64,000 bases of DNA from JACKHO01 sp041398745 (lineage in GTDB: Bacteria > Planctomycetota > Planctomycetia > Planctomycetales > Planctomycetaceae). Within the stretch, counting starts at the first letter, position 1. Each line of letters opens with the position of its first letter. The stretch is from positions 62,001 through 126,000 of the forward strand of contig JAWKUB010000012.1 in NCBI GenBank assembly GCA_041398745.1. Direction: 5' to 3'. The notes under the pieces were generated by a model. It searched no databases. It saw only the letters and a list, made by a program, of their open reading frames with translations, and was not told the DNA's origin. The position numbers and the translations under genes were made by a program. Positions 44,910 through 54,809 of the stretch are shown here, piece after piece.

Positions 44910-47909
44910 TCAGTCAACAAACAGAAACTCGTTACTCGACAACAGCACCCGCACCAGTGCGGCCAGACCGAACTCGGTGTGATACTGCCTGCACGCGTCC
45001 AACTCGGCTTCCGTTGGATTACGCAGCAAAACGATTTGATAGGCTCGGGAGATTTGATCCTCCTGCGACTCATGTTCCGCCGCAATCGGCTGGGCCGTCA
45101 GTTCGCAATGATGCAACACGAACGGATGGTTCCACAACGTCAATGACTGCAGGGCCGACACCGACTCGGCCCGCTTTCCAACGAGCAGCCCTAAATCGGG
45201 GAAGTCGAGTGCCTCGAACAATGGATCGGGGATGCCACGCCAGACGACGCGGTAAATGGCACGTCGACTGCCGTCGTCGTGTGACCAGTCAAACTTGTCA
45301 TAGTGAACCTGCGGCGTCGCCTGCTGACCGGGCGTCAGTGTGAAATGCTGAATGCCGGGGCCGCCCATTTCAAAATTGATCCGACCTGAGACCTGTAATA
45401 CCGAATCGAAAAACGACTCCGCATCGAGCCGGTTTCGATTCGCCCGCCACAGCAGTCTGTTGTCAGCATCGACTGCTTCTCCGTCAGCATTCGACTGTGA
45501 CGACTGCTGATACGTTTCGCTGGTCATAATGACACGATGCAATTTCTTCAGCGAACCGCCGTTTTCCCGCAGTTCACAAGCGAGCCAGTCCAGCAATTCA
45601 GGATGCGACGGCGCGCCACCCATCCGGCCGAAATCGTTGGGGGTATCACACAAACCGCGACCAAAATGGTAATGCCACACGCGGTTCGCAATGCTCCGCC
45701 AAGTGAGAGGATTGTCGGGATGAGCAATCCAGTCGGCCAGCGCCGCCCGGCGAGCCGCTTCGTTCGTGAGATCTATTTCGTTAAAGCGTCCAGTCAGTGA
45801 GTCAATTGCTGACAGTGCCCCCGGAGTGACCAACTCGGTCGGTTTCTCGATATTTCCGCGAGCCAGAACGTGTACTTCCTTCAGCGGAATAGGTGCCCCC
45901 TGCTCCGCCCCGCGCTGCCACATGGTTGACACTGCATATACCTTGGCGGGATCGGGCAATCGCTTGAGTTCTGACGTGGCGAAGTTCTTCAATACGTATG
46001 CCGCAAGTGATACTTGTTGTTCCGGCGATCGCTGACCAACTGGCACCGCGAGAACCTGTTCCACTTCTTGAGGCACAGCCAATGCCTGTTCAGCGGGGAC
46101 GTCGGTTGCCGAAAGTTTCAGTCGACCAATGAGGTGTCCGCCCCCGTGTCGCTGTTTGAGGAGGATAACCAGCTTTGAGTCGGACGCTAATTCGAGAGGC
46201 TCAGTCAGTTGAAAGATGGCGTAGTGCGACTTGCCAACTTCGGGGTAAATCCCCCAGGCAGTTTTCAATTCTCCATCGAGTGCGTGCGAAATCGTCCACC
46301 CCGCCTGATTAAAGTCGGCAGTCGCCGCAGCAATTGGAATCCGCAGTGGTGTGCTGGCCCCCGGATTAAAGACCTGAATTTCCACTTCAGTCAAATGGAG
46401 ATTTCCATTGTCCTGTCGCCCCGGTCCGTGCATGGGAAGCGTTTCGTCAGCGAGGACATCCAGCCGTACCGCCGTGATGCTCGTCAGGCCTGATGTCGTC
46501 GTCAGCGAGTACGTGTCGACATCGGGCCGCGTTCCGCCTGCCCGAATGGAGCCATCGACCAGCCGTTGGAGATCAGCCCCGTCCGTCGAGACGAACTGCA
46601 CAATGTCCAGGTCACTCCAGACAACTGGCCCTGAGTGATACGCCGCCTCCCACTGCTGGACCTGCTCTGCATGTTCGGGAGCCAGGAGGACATCTCCCTG
46701 GTTCTGATTCGCGGCGTTCAACAGTGCCGTCCAGTGCCGTCGCTGTTCGTCAATGGCCGGGTCGGCATCGAATGTGCGATCGCCTTTCCCCACGCCGGCG
46801 AACACGGCCTGCAGTGAGTAGTAGTCTTCCTGCGTAATAGGGTCGAACTTGTGCGCGTGGCACCGGGCACAGTTGGCCGTAGTGCTGACGAAGGCTGCCA
46901 TGGTTTGGGCGACCATGTCGTCTCGATCCATGTAATCGAACGTCACCGGAGCAGTGCTGGCCGTGCTCAAATCAAACGGCCCGGCACCAATGTAGCCCAG
47001 GCCCGCAATGAGGTTCGATTGTTCTGGGAAGTAAACGTCAGCTGCGAGTTGCTGGCGAATAAAGTCGGACCAGGGCGTGTCATTATTGAATGCCTGAATG
47101 ACATAGTCGCGGTACTGCCAAGCGTTCGGGCGAAAGACATCATGCTCGAAGCCATGCGTGTCGGCGAAATGCACAACATCCAGCCAGTGCCGGGCCCAAC
47201 GTTCGCCGTAACGTGGCGATTCGAGCAGGCGGTCAATCAATCTGGGCCACGCGTCCGGCGAGTTGTCGTTTACGAATTCGCGAACTTCCTCCGGAGTTGG
47301 CGGCAGCCCATGCAAGTCGATACACGCCCGCCGGATGAGTGTCGCTCGATTGGCCTGAGAGGATCGCTGCAGTCCCTGCTCATGCAACTTGGCGTCGATG
47401 AATGCGTCAATCGGATGCGGCATACCTGCGACGACAGGCACCTCGGGCTGCGCAAGTGGTTTCAGCGACCACCAATCGGCGTCAGGCCGCTTCGATTCCG
47501 GCTGTGTTGTCCGAGGATCTGGCGCCCCCAGTTCAACCCACTTCACCAGAATCGCAACTTCCTCAGCGGGCAGCCGTTCGTCGGGCGGCATTTCCAATCC
47601 CGTTCGCTTCACGGCCTCAATGAGTGGACTTTCCTCAGGCTTCCCAGGCACCACCGCCGGCCCCGAATCACCCCCCGTTGCCCAACCCGACTTCCAGTCG
47701 AGTGCCAAATTCCCTTCCAGCTTTCCACCATTGCGCGAATGGCACGAGTAGCATCGCTTCTGAAGAATGGGGAGGACATCTTTGGAAAAGAAATCAGCCT
47801 CCTGCCCGTTGGCCTGAGTTGCTACTAGGGAAACCAACAGCGCAACACTCCACGACCGGAAGCCGCGCGAAGACGATAAGCAAATTGAACTGGAAGCAGA
47901 CTGCTGCAT
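44910..47909 (-). CDS. Secreted cytochrome c-DUF1549-DUF1553 protein
   Basis: 999 residues from the ATG at 47909; the longer frame to 48221 runs into the IS element. A signal peptide (about 20-40, SWSVALLVSLVATQANG) precedes a planctomycete cytochrome c domain with the heme motif CYSCH and a likely axial Met in GLEMPPDERLP. DUF1549 (PSCyt2) follows at about 140-400 (ARHWLDVVHFADTHGFEHD), then a beta-rich middle region, then DUF1553 (PSD1) at about 650-990 (IANRVWHYHFGRGLCDTPNDFG). Probably surface-exposed electron transfer or degradation; function unproven. It is co-transcribed with the DUF1501 gene. Confidence 0.92.
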   Translation of the reverse strand: MQQSASSSICLSSSRGFRSWSVALLVSLVATQANGQEADFFSKDVLPILQKRCYSCHSRNGGKLEGNLALDWKSGWATGGDSGPAVVPGKPEESPLIEAVKRTGLEMPPDERLPAEEVAILVKWVELGAPDPRTTQPESKRPDADWWSLKPLAQPEVPVVAGMPHPIDAFIDAKLHEQGLQRSSQANRATLIRRACIDLHGLPPTPEEVREFVNDNSPDAWPRLIDRLLESPRYGERWARHWLDVVHFADTHGFEHDVFRPNAWQYRDYVIQAFNNDTPWSDFIRQQLAADVYFPEQSNLIAGLGYIGAGPFDLSTASTAPVTFDYMDRDDMVAQTMAAFVSTTANCARCHAHKFDPITQEDYYSLQAVFAGVGKGDRTFDADPAIDEQRRHWTALLNAANQNQGDVLLAPEHAEQVQQWEAAYHSGPVVWSDLDIVQFVSTDGADLQRLVDGSIRAGGTRPDVDTYSLTTTSGLTSITAVRLDVLADETLPMHGPGRQDNGNLHLTEVEIQVFNPGASTPLRIPIAAATADFNQAGWTISHALDGELKTAWGIYPEVGKSHYAIFQLTEPLELASDSKLVILLKQRHGGGHLIGRLKLSATDVPAEQALAVPQEVEQVLAVPVGQRSPEQQVSLAAYVLKNFATSELKRLPDPAKVYAVSTMWQRGAEQGAPIPLKEVHVLARGNIEKPTELVTPGALSAIDSLTGRFNEIDLTNEAARRAALADWIAHPDNPLTWRSIANRVWHYHFGRGLCDTPNDFGRMGGAPSHPELLDWLACELRENGGSLKKLHRVIMTSETYQQSSQSNADGEAVDADNRLLWRANRNRLDAESFFDSVLQVSGRINFEMGGPGIQHFTLTPGQQATPQVHYDKFDWSHDDGSRRAIYRVVWRGIPDPLFEALDFPDLGLLVGKRAESVSALQSLTLWNHPFVLHHCELTAQPIAAEHESQEDQISRAYQIVLLRNPTEAELDACRQYHTEFGLAALVRVLLSSNEFLFVD

Positions 47910-48033
47910 GAGGTGGGAAGGCGTCTCAGCTGGGATGCAAACAACTCCATACAGCTTAACGGATGCAACAATGCACGGGCGAGTCCAGTTGCCGAATGCC
48001 GTACACCAGTTCCGTCCGATGAATGGCGACATT

Positions 48034-48075
48034 TCTTCTCCCCCAATTCTTGGGGGGAGAAGATGGCCGACAGGC
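48034..48075. repeat. Palindromic intergenic repeat beside IS copy B
   Basis: Same 11-bp stem as at 3735-3760 (TCTTCTCCCCC / GGGGGAGAAGA), with the loop AATTCTTG, followed by the same TGGCCGACAGGC. The IS starts directly after this tail. Confidence 0.75.
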
Positions 48076-49350
48076 AATACTGTTCGGCTCAGGATTTGCG
48101 GGGTGGGTCGCGGGGTGAGGGGAGATTGAGGTGTTGGTGGAGTTCTTCCAGGGTGGCCCAGCCACTGAAGTAGTGGCAGAGCATTTCCCAGGTCCGTTTG
48201 GTCGGCTTGCTGCCGGTCCACAGGCTAATCAGCAGAGACGCGATGACGGTGGCATGTCTGCAGCGTCACGCCCGATTCGCAGTGACTCAGCAGGTGTCGG
48301 CAGCCCAGTACGCATTTCAGCCAGCGGAAAAACAGTTCGATTTGCCAGCGATAACGGTACGCAACCGCAATGAGTTCCGCGGGCAAATCGCGGGCGTTGG
48401 TCGCCAGAATCCAAACCCGATCGGGTTCGGTGCCGCGGATTTCGACAATCCGCAACGGTTCTTCCAGCCGGTTGTGCTTTTCGGTGCCCAGTCGCCGCAC
48501 CAGCACATCGCGAACGACACCAGCCTGAGAATCTGCGTCTGGAGAGCGGCTGTTCTGCCTGGACTTCGAAGGTGGTGCTCCTCCCCTGCACCCGGATTAT
48601 AAACCGCACGTTCTGTGCATCAAACTCGCGAAACATGGCGTTGTTTGCATAGCCCCGATCGGCCACATAGAACCCACCCGGCTGGACCATGTTCCGCAAT
48701 TGTTCGCGTTCTGCACCGCTGCCATGCGTCACCGCCACTTCGAGCGGTGCCTGCTCGAACACGCCAAACGCCACATGCATTTTGACAGCTCGGTGCCCGG
48801 CATCCTGCCAGAGCCGCCCAGGCCATGCGGGGCAACGCCTTGAGCAGGCTGCCATCGACTGCCGTCAGTCCCGCCAGTGCGGCCTGTTGGGCGGGAGGCA
48901 TGGCTGAGGGTGATGTCCGGGCCTGAGCCAGTTGTGCAATAATTGGTTCAAGCACGGCCGGATCAAACACGCGTGCCGCCTCACGATAGATCCTGCAGCG
49001 ACGTCGGTTTGACGCCACACAGCTTCTGACTTTTTCGAGCGTGGTGAACTTCTGCAGCCCACGCAAACTGGTGACCGTCGGATTAAAGAAATATAGCAGC
49101 ACAGTGCGATATACTGATCGCAGAACAACTGTCGGTTGCCCGCCTTGTCACGCTCCGCTCCCCTGTCCACGCAGCCCTGCCAACAGGTCGTCAATCAGTC
49201 GGAAATACTTCAGCCCCTGCAATTTCGTGGTATTCTCGGCCCCCCTTCCGACTCTTCCGTCCCATCGCCTGCCTCCATGAGTTTGAAACCTCAGAAGCAG
49301 AAAGTATATCCCATCAACAACCTGGCGCAAAAAACGTGCCGAACAGTATT
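48076..49350 (-). mobile_element. IS4-family-like insertion sequence, copy B (decayed)
   Basis: 1275 bases matching copy A at 3846-5122 almost throughout, with the same 13-bp ends AATACTGTTCGGC. The right flank is again GGCCCTCTCCCC (49351-49362), but the left flank is TGGCCGACAGGC, so the left target duplication is missing, as expected after a deletion next to the left end. The transposase frame is broken many times. Confidence 0.92.
48089..49265 (-). pseudogene. Broken IS4-type transposase
   Basis: The same protein as at 3859-5037, but interrupted by many small insertions and deletions relative to copy A: for example three bases lost near 48465, one gained near 48541, three lost near 48927 and single-base changes near 49028, 49102 and 49240. 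Fragments keep recognisable blocks (VADRGYANNAMF, YRYRWQIELFFRWLK). It cannot make a full protein. Confidence 0.9.
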
Positions 49351-49406
49351 GGCCCTCTCCCCCGCAATGAACGCTGGTTAGCAAGGTAACATCCATTGCG
49401 GGGGAG
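49351..49406. repeat. Palindromic repeat at right flank of IS copy B
   Basis: CTCCCCCGCAATG at 49357-49369 pairs perfectly with CATTGCGGGGGAG at 49394-49406. The IS lies at its left edge, as copy A does at 5125-5182. Confidence 0.7.
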
Positions 49407-49532
49407 CGGGGGATTCAGAAGTAGCCAACGTTCCTCCGATGCTCCCGAAGACACTCCCAAACTCGACATTTTCTTGTGGAAACCGGCAGGTTCGGGTATC
49501 GTCCAAGCAGTGTTATGCAGAAAGTCAATCCT

Positions 49533-49561
49533 CGTTAGACAGAAGAGTTTTCTGTCTAACG
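49533..49561. repeat. Isolated hairpin, 12-bp stem
   Basis: CGTTAGACAGAA and TTCTGTCTAACG form a perfect stem around GAGTT, 22 bases upstream of the broken gene at 49584. There is no T-run on the plus strand. It could be a regulatory structure for that gene or a remnant of a mobile element. The remainder of 49407-49583 shows nothing. Confidence 0.55.
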
Positions 49562-49818
49562 ATTAGTTACCCGTAAAGCGAAGATGATACCTGACTACTC
49601 AATTGAGCTGTGCTTCAAGAACGATCAGCGAGATCGAGTGCAGTCACGAATTGCGCAGCTCTGTGATCCGGAATACAGTGATCGCATACGTGCATCGCAA
49701 TTCGGAGACATCAAATGGGATGTGGAAATCTGCGTACCCGGCCCAAACGATGTTGCACCACATCTCTTGAACGACTTCCGAAAACTCGAAGATGGCTCAA
49801 CAAGCTGCGGACACATTG

Positions 49819-51082
49819 TGAGGTGCTTGGGATTTCGTGGACAGTTGGAAATCTTATTCTGTGTGGTCGGGAGGAAGACCGATGGCACGCGGAAAGAGTA
49901 CCAAAACGAAGACGCGGGAGCGTCGTACGTACACCGAGGATTTCAAGGGATGCTGTGCAGTTGCACTTGGATGGTCAGTCGGCCCCGGCGGTGGCACAGC
50001 GGCTGGGGGCCTTCTAGCGTGAATCTGTTGTACCGCTGGAAGCGGGAGTTCATCAGCCAGGCAGGAGTGGCGGCCGAGTCACTGAGCGCGGGTGCGGCAA
50101 CTGGAGGAGGAACTCCGGCGGGTCGAGCGGGAGCGAGGAGCATCCTTAAAAAGCCTTGTCCATTTTCAGCCGCAGCGGTAGCCGACGTCTACGCAGCAAT
50201 TCAGCAGGTGATTTTTCAAGAGGCATTTCCGGTGAGTGTGGTGCCGCACATTGAACGTTTCTCGGTCTGGCTTTCACGCCTGGAAGCGTGAAAGAGTGTC
50301 TCCTCAAAGAGAGCAGGAAGAACCGCTACACGCGATGATTCCAGTAGATCTTTCATCAACACAAGCAACGCTATGGAGCACGTCGCATCGCGGCGGAACT
50401 GCGGGAACGCAATGTTCTCAGGTAGTGGATCGAGTCTCACGAGTCATGAAAACACTGGGTCTCAGAGCTATACAGCCTAAGTCGTTCAAGCCCCCCAACC
50501 ACGGAAAGCAGGCACACACTGGGTTACAACGACAACCTCCTGTTGAACCGTCCACAACCGGTTAAGATCAATGAAGTGTGGGTCGGTGACATCAATACGT
50601 ATTTGCCGCTTTGTCAACGGGGACAGTTCGCCTATCTTGGCTCTACTTATGGACCTGTACTCTCGGTGTTATTGATGTGCGTGGTGACATGACGACAGAC
50701 CTCGTGCTCGCCGCTCGAGCATGCAATCCGCTCACGCGCAATGAGCCCTGGCCTCCTTCATCACACCGATCGAGGCGGACAATACGCCGGCAAGAAATAC
50801 CGCGGTGGTCGCCACGGCATCCTGCAAAGCATGAGCCGCGCCGGCAACTGCTATGACAATGCATTTCTGGAAAGCTGCTTCAAGAACCATCAAGACGGAT
50901 GGAAATCACCGAATACAAAAAAAACAGCGAGTGTGCCCGCGCCGAAATCCACAGCTACCTCAAACCTACTACAACCTCGAACGCAAACACTCCGCCCTGA
51001 ACTACCAATCACCCCACCAATTCGAACAACAGACCACGCGGAAATAAGACACAACACTGTCCACGAAATCCCAAGCACCCGT
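49819..51082 (+). mobile_element. IS3-family element, copy 1 (decayed)
   Basis: About 1264 bases. The left end begins TGAGGTGCTTGGGATTTCGT (49819), and the right end carries the complement of GGTGCTTGGGATTTCGTGGA up to 51079. The flanks share ACATTG (49813-49818 and 51083-51088). It is inserted in a small host gene. A second copy in the opposite orientation lies at 53228-54512. Confidence 0.85.
49881..51047 (+). pseudogene. Broken IS3-family transposase (orfA and orfB remnants)
   Basis: OrfA begins at 49881 with GKSTKTKTRERRTYTEDFK, a helix-turn-helix transposase subunit, but loses frame after about 22 codons (two bases are missing compared with copy 2). OrfB fragments keep integrase-type blocks: WTCTLGVI next to DVRGDMTTDLVLAAR, HHTDRGGQYAGKKYRG and MSRAGNCYDNAFLESCF. 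The stop is at 51045-51047. Non-functional. Confidence 0.85.
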
Positions 51083-51581
51083 ACATTGACTTTGAATACG
51101 ATCCGCAAACTCCGTACGTCTCAGTACCGGACTGTTTTGCAATTGAAATATGGCCACGAACAAAACGGCTTCAGTTTATCTTCCTTTCGTCAATGGAATT
51201 CCGAACAACGCTGATTCACATTTTGGAAGAATGCGGCGGTGCAAATGGTTCCATCGTGTACGAATCGTCGTTTCCGATTGGCTTTTGGACACCTGCTACT
51301 GGACGGTACAATGATGACCGTCCTGAAAGATCATTAGACAAGTTGTTCGTGCCGTCAGAACTCACGACGGGATAACAAAAAAATGCACCGGAGTTGCCGA
51401 ACGGGCCGAATTTGTGATCAACGTCGCTGGCGGCAACCCGGTGATTTTAAACGTTCGTTTTCAAAACCACAGGGACCATAACGCATGCCCGACACATCTG
51501 AATCCGACGCACGAATGGTAATCAACACGATGCGTTCCTATTGCACACGCATCACCACCATCATGGATTTGATCGGAGATA

Positions 51582-53065
51582 CCAGCCTGTTGAAAAACTC
51601 GCATTAGCTGTGTGATAAATTATTCTCTGCGAGTAGGAGGTTTTTTCAAGGAGGTGATGATGGCGTTGGGGCGGTGAGGAGCAGGGACGCAGCGGTCGTT
51701 GTGGGTGGCGACAACGCAGATCGCGCAGGCGCCGGGGCATGTGTTTTATCGGCGGCTGAATCGGCTGCTCAGTGAAGCCGGGTTTGACGCGTTCGTCGAA
51801 GAACTTGCGAACCGTACTACGCTGCGGCGGGGCGACCAGGATTCCACCCGGAATCTACATCCGCATGCTGTTTGTGGGGTACTTTGAAGGCATCGGCTCG
51901 CAACGCGGCATCGTGTGGGCGCTGCAGACCGCTGTCGCTGCGACTTTCTGGGAATCCACCCTCGACTGACTGCGTACCGACCACAGTTCGCTCACACGCA
52001 TTCGCGACCGTCTCGCCCGTCGGCGTGGTGTGCAGCAGGTCTTTGCCTTTGTTTTGAAGATGGCTGCGGAGAAGAAATTGATTTCGGGAACGCAAGTCGG
52101 CGTCGATGCCACCTTGCTCGAAGGCCAACGCAGCCATGAAATCGATCGTACGCCGCGACACCGATGAAGACTGAAACAGTACGGTGGTCCGTTTAATGAA
52201 AGAGGATGGTGTCATTGACGACGAAGACGAACTCACCGACGACGAGGTCCGCAAGTACGACAGGAATCGCAAAGGCAAGAAGGTGTCGAACCAGGACTGG
52301 AAAAGCCCGACCGATGCAGAGGCTCGTATCGTCAAAATGAAAGATGGTCGCACCCACCTGGGCTTACAAAGCGGAACACACCGTCGATTTGGAAAGCGAA
52401 ATCATCCTCTCTGCCACCGTTCAAACAGGAACCGAACCGGACTCACAAACCCTGTTGCCAGCCGTCATCGACGCTCAGGCCAACCTCATTCGCTCTGGCA
52501 GCGAAGCGGAAATTCAAGAGGTCGCCGCCGACAAGGGCTACCATGCCAACGAACAAATTACCAAGTGTGAACGATTCGGATTGCGAACTTATATTCCCGA
52601 ACCGGATTCGCCTCACCATCGCAAGTGGACCGACAAGTCCGCTGAGACCAAGCGGGCGGTGCTGAACAATCGTCGCCGTACCCAACGTTCCAAGAGCAAG
52701 CGTCTGCAAAAGCAACGCAGCGAGAAAGTCGAACGGAGTTTCGCTCACGTGTGCGAGACGGGCGGTGCGAGACGCACATGGTTGCGTGGTCTGGAAAAGA
52801 TTACCAAACGGTACTCACTCGTCGTGGCTGCCCACAATTTGGGAATCATGCTCCGGACACTGTTTGGCAGCGGGAAGCCACGGCAATTTGCATCAACCGG
52901 GCCAGCGTTCTTCGCTTTTTCGTGGCTCTTCACGATCTACCACATCACCTCCACAACCGCTCACAACCTCGCCCAGCAACTCGACAAATCACTCACCCAC
53001 CTCACCACAACCTGATGAAACTGCCAACGACAAACAACAAAACACCCACTTTTTCAACAGGCTGA
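51582..53065 (+). mobile_element. IS5/IS1182-like element (decayed)
   Basis: About 1484 bases bounded by perfect inverted repeats CAGCCTGTTGAAAAA (51583-51597) and its complement (53051-53065). Flanking ATA (51579-51581 and 53066-53068) fits a 3-bp target duplication. It is inserted in the second small host gene. Confidence 0.82.
51658..53015 (+). pseudogene. Broken IS5/IS1182-like transposase
   Basis: Fragments in several frames: PGHVFYRRLNRLLSEAGFDAF, RMLFVGYFEGIGSQRGIVWAL, LISGTQVGVDATLLEG (first Asp), then SEIILSATVQTGTEPDSQTL, AADKGYHANEQI (second Asp) and VERSFAHVCETGGARR (catalytic Glu), and KITKRYSLVVAAHNLGIMLR. Several frameshifts and an in-frame stop near 51969 separate them. Family placement is by motif only. 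Confidence 0.82.
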
Positions 53066-53227
53066 TAAGCGTAGCATCACGCAAGATGAAAAGCACCATC
53101 TTCAACAATTACTCACATCACTCAAGTCCGACCTTAAAGCCGAATTCAATCGCGGTAGCACAGTTCGAGGAAATGCTGAATTAAACACCATCGAGAAAGC
53201 CTACCTCATGCCGGCACTACGCCAAGT

Positions 53228-54512
53228 GAGGTGCTTGGGATTTCGTGGACAGTGTTGTGTCTTATTTCCGCGTGGTCTGTTGTTCGAATTGGTGGGGTGA
53301 TTGGTAGTTCAGGGTGGAGTGTTTGCGTTCGAGGTTGTAGTAGCTGAGGTAGCTGTGGATTTCGGCGCGGGCACACTCGCTGTTTTTGTATTCGGTGATT
53401 TCCAGCTCCGTCTTGATGGTTCCGAAGCAGCTTTCCAGAAATGCATTGTCATAGCAGTTGCCGGGCGCGGCTCATGCCTTGCAGGATGCCGTGGCGACGC
53501 AGTACCCCGCGGTATTTCTTGCCGGCGTATTGTCCGCCTCGATCGGGTGTGATGAAGGAGGCCAGGGCTCACGGCGTGAGCGGATTTCGCATACCGGAGA
53601 AGCGGCGAGCACGAGGTCTGTCGTCAGCGTCACCACGCACATCCCAGCCAACAACACGCCGAGAGTACAGGTCCATAAGTAGAGCCAGATAGGCGAACTG
53701 TCCCCGCTGACAAAGCGGCAAATACGTGATGTCACCTGACCCACACTTCATTGATCTTAACCGGTTGTGGACGGTTCAACAGGAGGTTGTCGTTGTAACC
53801 CAGTGTGTGCCTGCTTTCCGTGGTTCGGGGCTTGAACGACTTGGGCCGTATAGCTCTGAGACCCAGTGTTCATGACTCGTGAGACTTCCGATCCACACCA
53901 CAGAGAACATTGCGTTCCCGCAGTTCCGCCGCGATGCGACGTGCTCCATAGCGTTGCTTGTGTTGATGAAAGATCTCAAATCATCGCGTGTGTAGCGGTT
54001 CTTCCTGCTCTCTTTGAGACACTCTTCACGCTTCCAGGCGTGAAAGCCAGACCGAGAAACGCGTGTTCAATGTGCGACACACCACACTCACCGGAAATGC
54101 CTCTTGAAAAATCATCACCTGCTGAATTGCTGCGTAGACGTCGGCTACCCGCTGCGGCCGGGAAATGGACAAAGGCTTTTTTTAGGGATGTCACGCTCCC
54201 GCTCGACCTGGCCGGAGTTCCTCCTCCAGTTGCCGCACCCGCTTCCAGTGACTCGGCCGCCACTCCTGCCTGGCTGATGAACTCCCGCTTCCAGCGGTAC
54301 AACAGATTCACGCTAGAGAGCCCCAGCCGCTGTGCCACCGCCGGGGCCGACTGACCATCCAAGTGCAACTGCACAGCATCCCGCTTGAAATCCTCGGTGT
54401 ACGTACGACGCTCCCGCGTCTTCGTTTTGGTACTCTTTCCGCGTGCCATCGGTCTTCCTCCCGACCACACAGAATAAGATTTCCAACTGTCCACGAAATC
54501 CCAAGCACCTCA
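53228..54512 (-). mobile_element. IS3-family element, copy 2 (decayed, opposite orientation)
   Basis: 1285 bases with near-perfect inverted ends TGAGGTGCTTGGGATTTCGT at 53228 and its complement at 54512, flanked by AAG at 53225-53227 and 54513-54515, the 3-bp duplication usual for IS3 elements. Closely related to copy 1. Confidence 0.87.
53263..54449 (-). pseudogene. Broken IS3-family transposase
   Basis: OrfA from the ATG at 54449 reads well for about 70 residues (RRTYTEDFKRDAVQLHLDGQ; VAQRLGLSSVNLLYRWKREF), further than in copy 1. It then loses similarity, and the orfB part (LMDLYSRRVVGWDV, GLLHHTRSRRTIRR) is broken by frameshifts. Non-functional; useful as a reference for the ancestral orfA. 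Confidence 0.85.
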
Positions 54513-54554
54513 AAGCGTCTTGCCACATCAGGGTTAAAACGAACTCTCATCCAA

Positions 54555-54809
54555 TCAACTCACACTGGCACAACGATCTGTATTCGGCTCGCCTAGATAT
54601 TGACCACCTGTTGCAACAACTGATTCGTCAATACCCAGAATCCGGAACGCATCGCGTTTTACGTCACGCCATCTTTTATTAATGGCAATAAACACTGCAT
54701 CATTCATTCTATTGCAACGATTTTCTTGCACATCCGCTTCACCACGTTCAATCGCAAACTCAAGCACTGAGATTCGCTGTAGTAAACGTTTCCTGTCTGT
54801 CTCTGTCAT
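54555..54809 (-). CDS. Small helical protein of unknown function (uncertain)
   Basis: 84 residues from an ATG at 54809 with AAGGTAAAG about ten bases upstream. The sequence is charged and helical at first (DRKRLLQRISVLEFAIERGE), then NDAVFIAINKRWRDVKRDAFRILGID. No family recognised. Its 3' part lies opposite the last piece of the broken gene ending at 54682; both frames look protein-like, so at most one is likely to be real. Confidence 0.4.
   Translation of the reverse strand: MTETDRKRLLQRISVLEFAIERGEADVQENRCNRMNDAVFIAINKRWRDVKRDAFRILGIDESVVATGGQYLGEPNTDRCASVS

Larger units (their letters stand above)
49584..51375 (+). pseudogene. Small unknown gene interrupted by IS3-family element
   Basis: Exon-like pieces 49584-49818 and about 51089-51375 flank the IS3 copy. 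Removing the element and one copy of the repeated ACATTG rejoins the frame as ...TSCGHI-DFEYDPQTPY..., giving an uninterrupted 173-residue protein (78 plus 95 residues) ending ...LDKLFVPSELTTG. Features: acidic, Trp- and Phe-rich (IKWDVEICVPGP; FAIEIWPRTKRLQFIFLSS), no signal peptide or membrane helix. I recognise no family. The next small gene, 109 bases downstream in the same direction, is broken in the same way. Confidence 0.65.
51485..54682 (+). pseudogene. Small unknown gene interrupted by two insertion sequences
   Basis: Three pieces, 51485-51581, 53069-53227 and 54516-54682, join in frame when the element at 51582-53065 with one ATA and the IS3 copy at 53228-54512 with one AAG are removed. 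The result is 141 codons with no internal stop: start MPDTSESDARMVINTMRSYC, junctions ...DLIGD-KRSITQ... and ...MPALRQ-ASCHIR..., end ...THRVLRHAIFY. The protein is basic and mostly helical (EKHHLQQLLTSLKSDLKAEF), with no known family. An AGGGA lies upstream of the start. The final 128 bases overlap a minus-strand frame at 54555-54809, so one of the two may be spurious. Confidence 0.6.

Noticed and set aside
44271..45146. Plus-strand frame of 291 codons
   Set aside because: Antisense to the DUF1501 gene and the end of its partner; no start signal or domain.
46851..47828. Plus-strand frame of 325 codons
   Set aside because: Antisense to the cytochrome c/DUF1549/DUF1553 gene; low-complexity translation.
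49819..54512. Composite transposon made of two inverted IS3 copies
   Set aside because: Each copy has its own flanking duplication (ACATTG and AAG) in a different host gene, and both host frames rejoin independently, so they are better explained as separate insertions.
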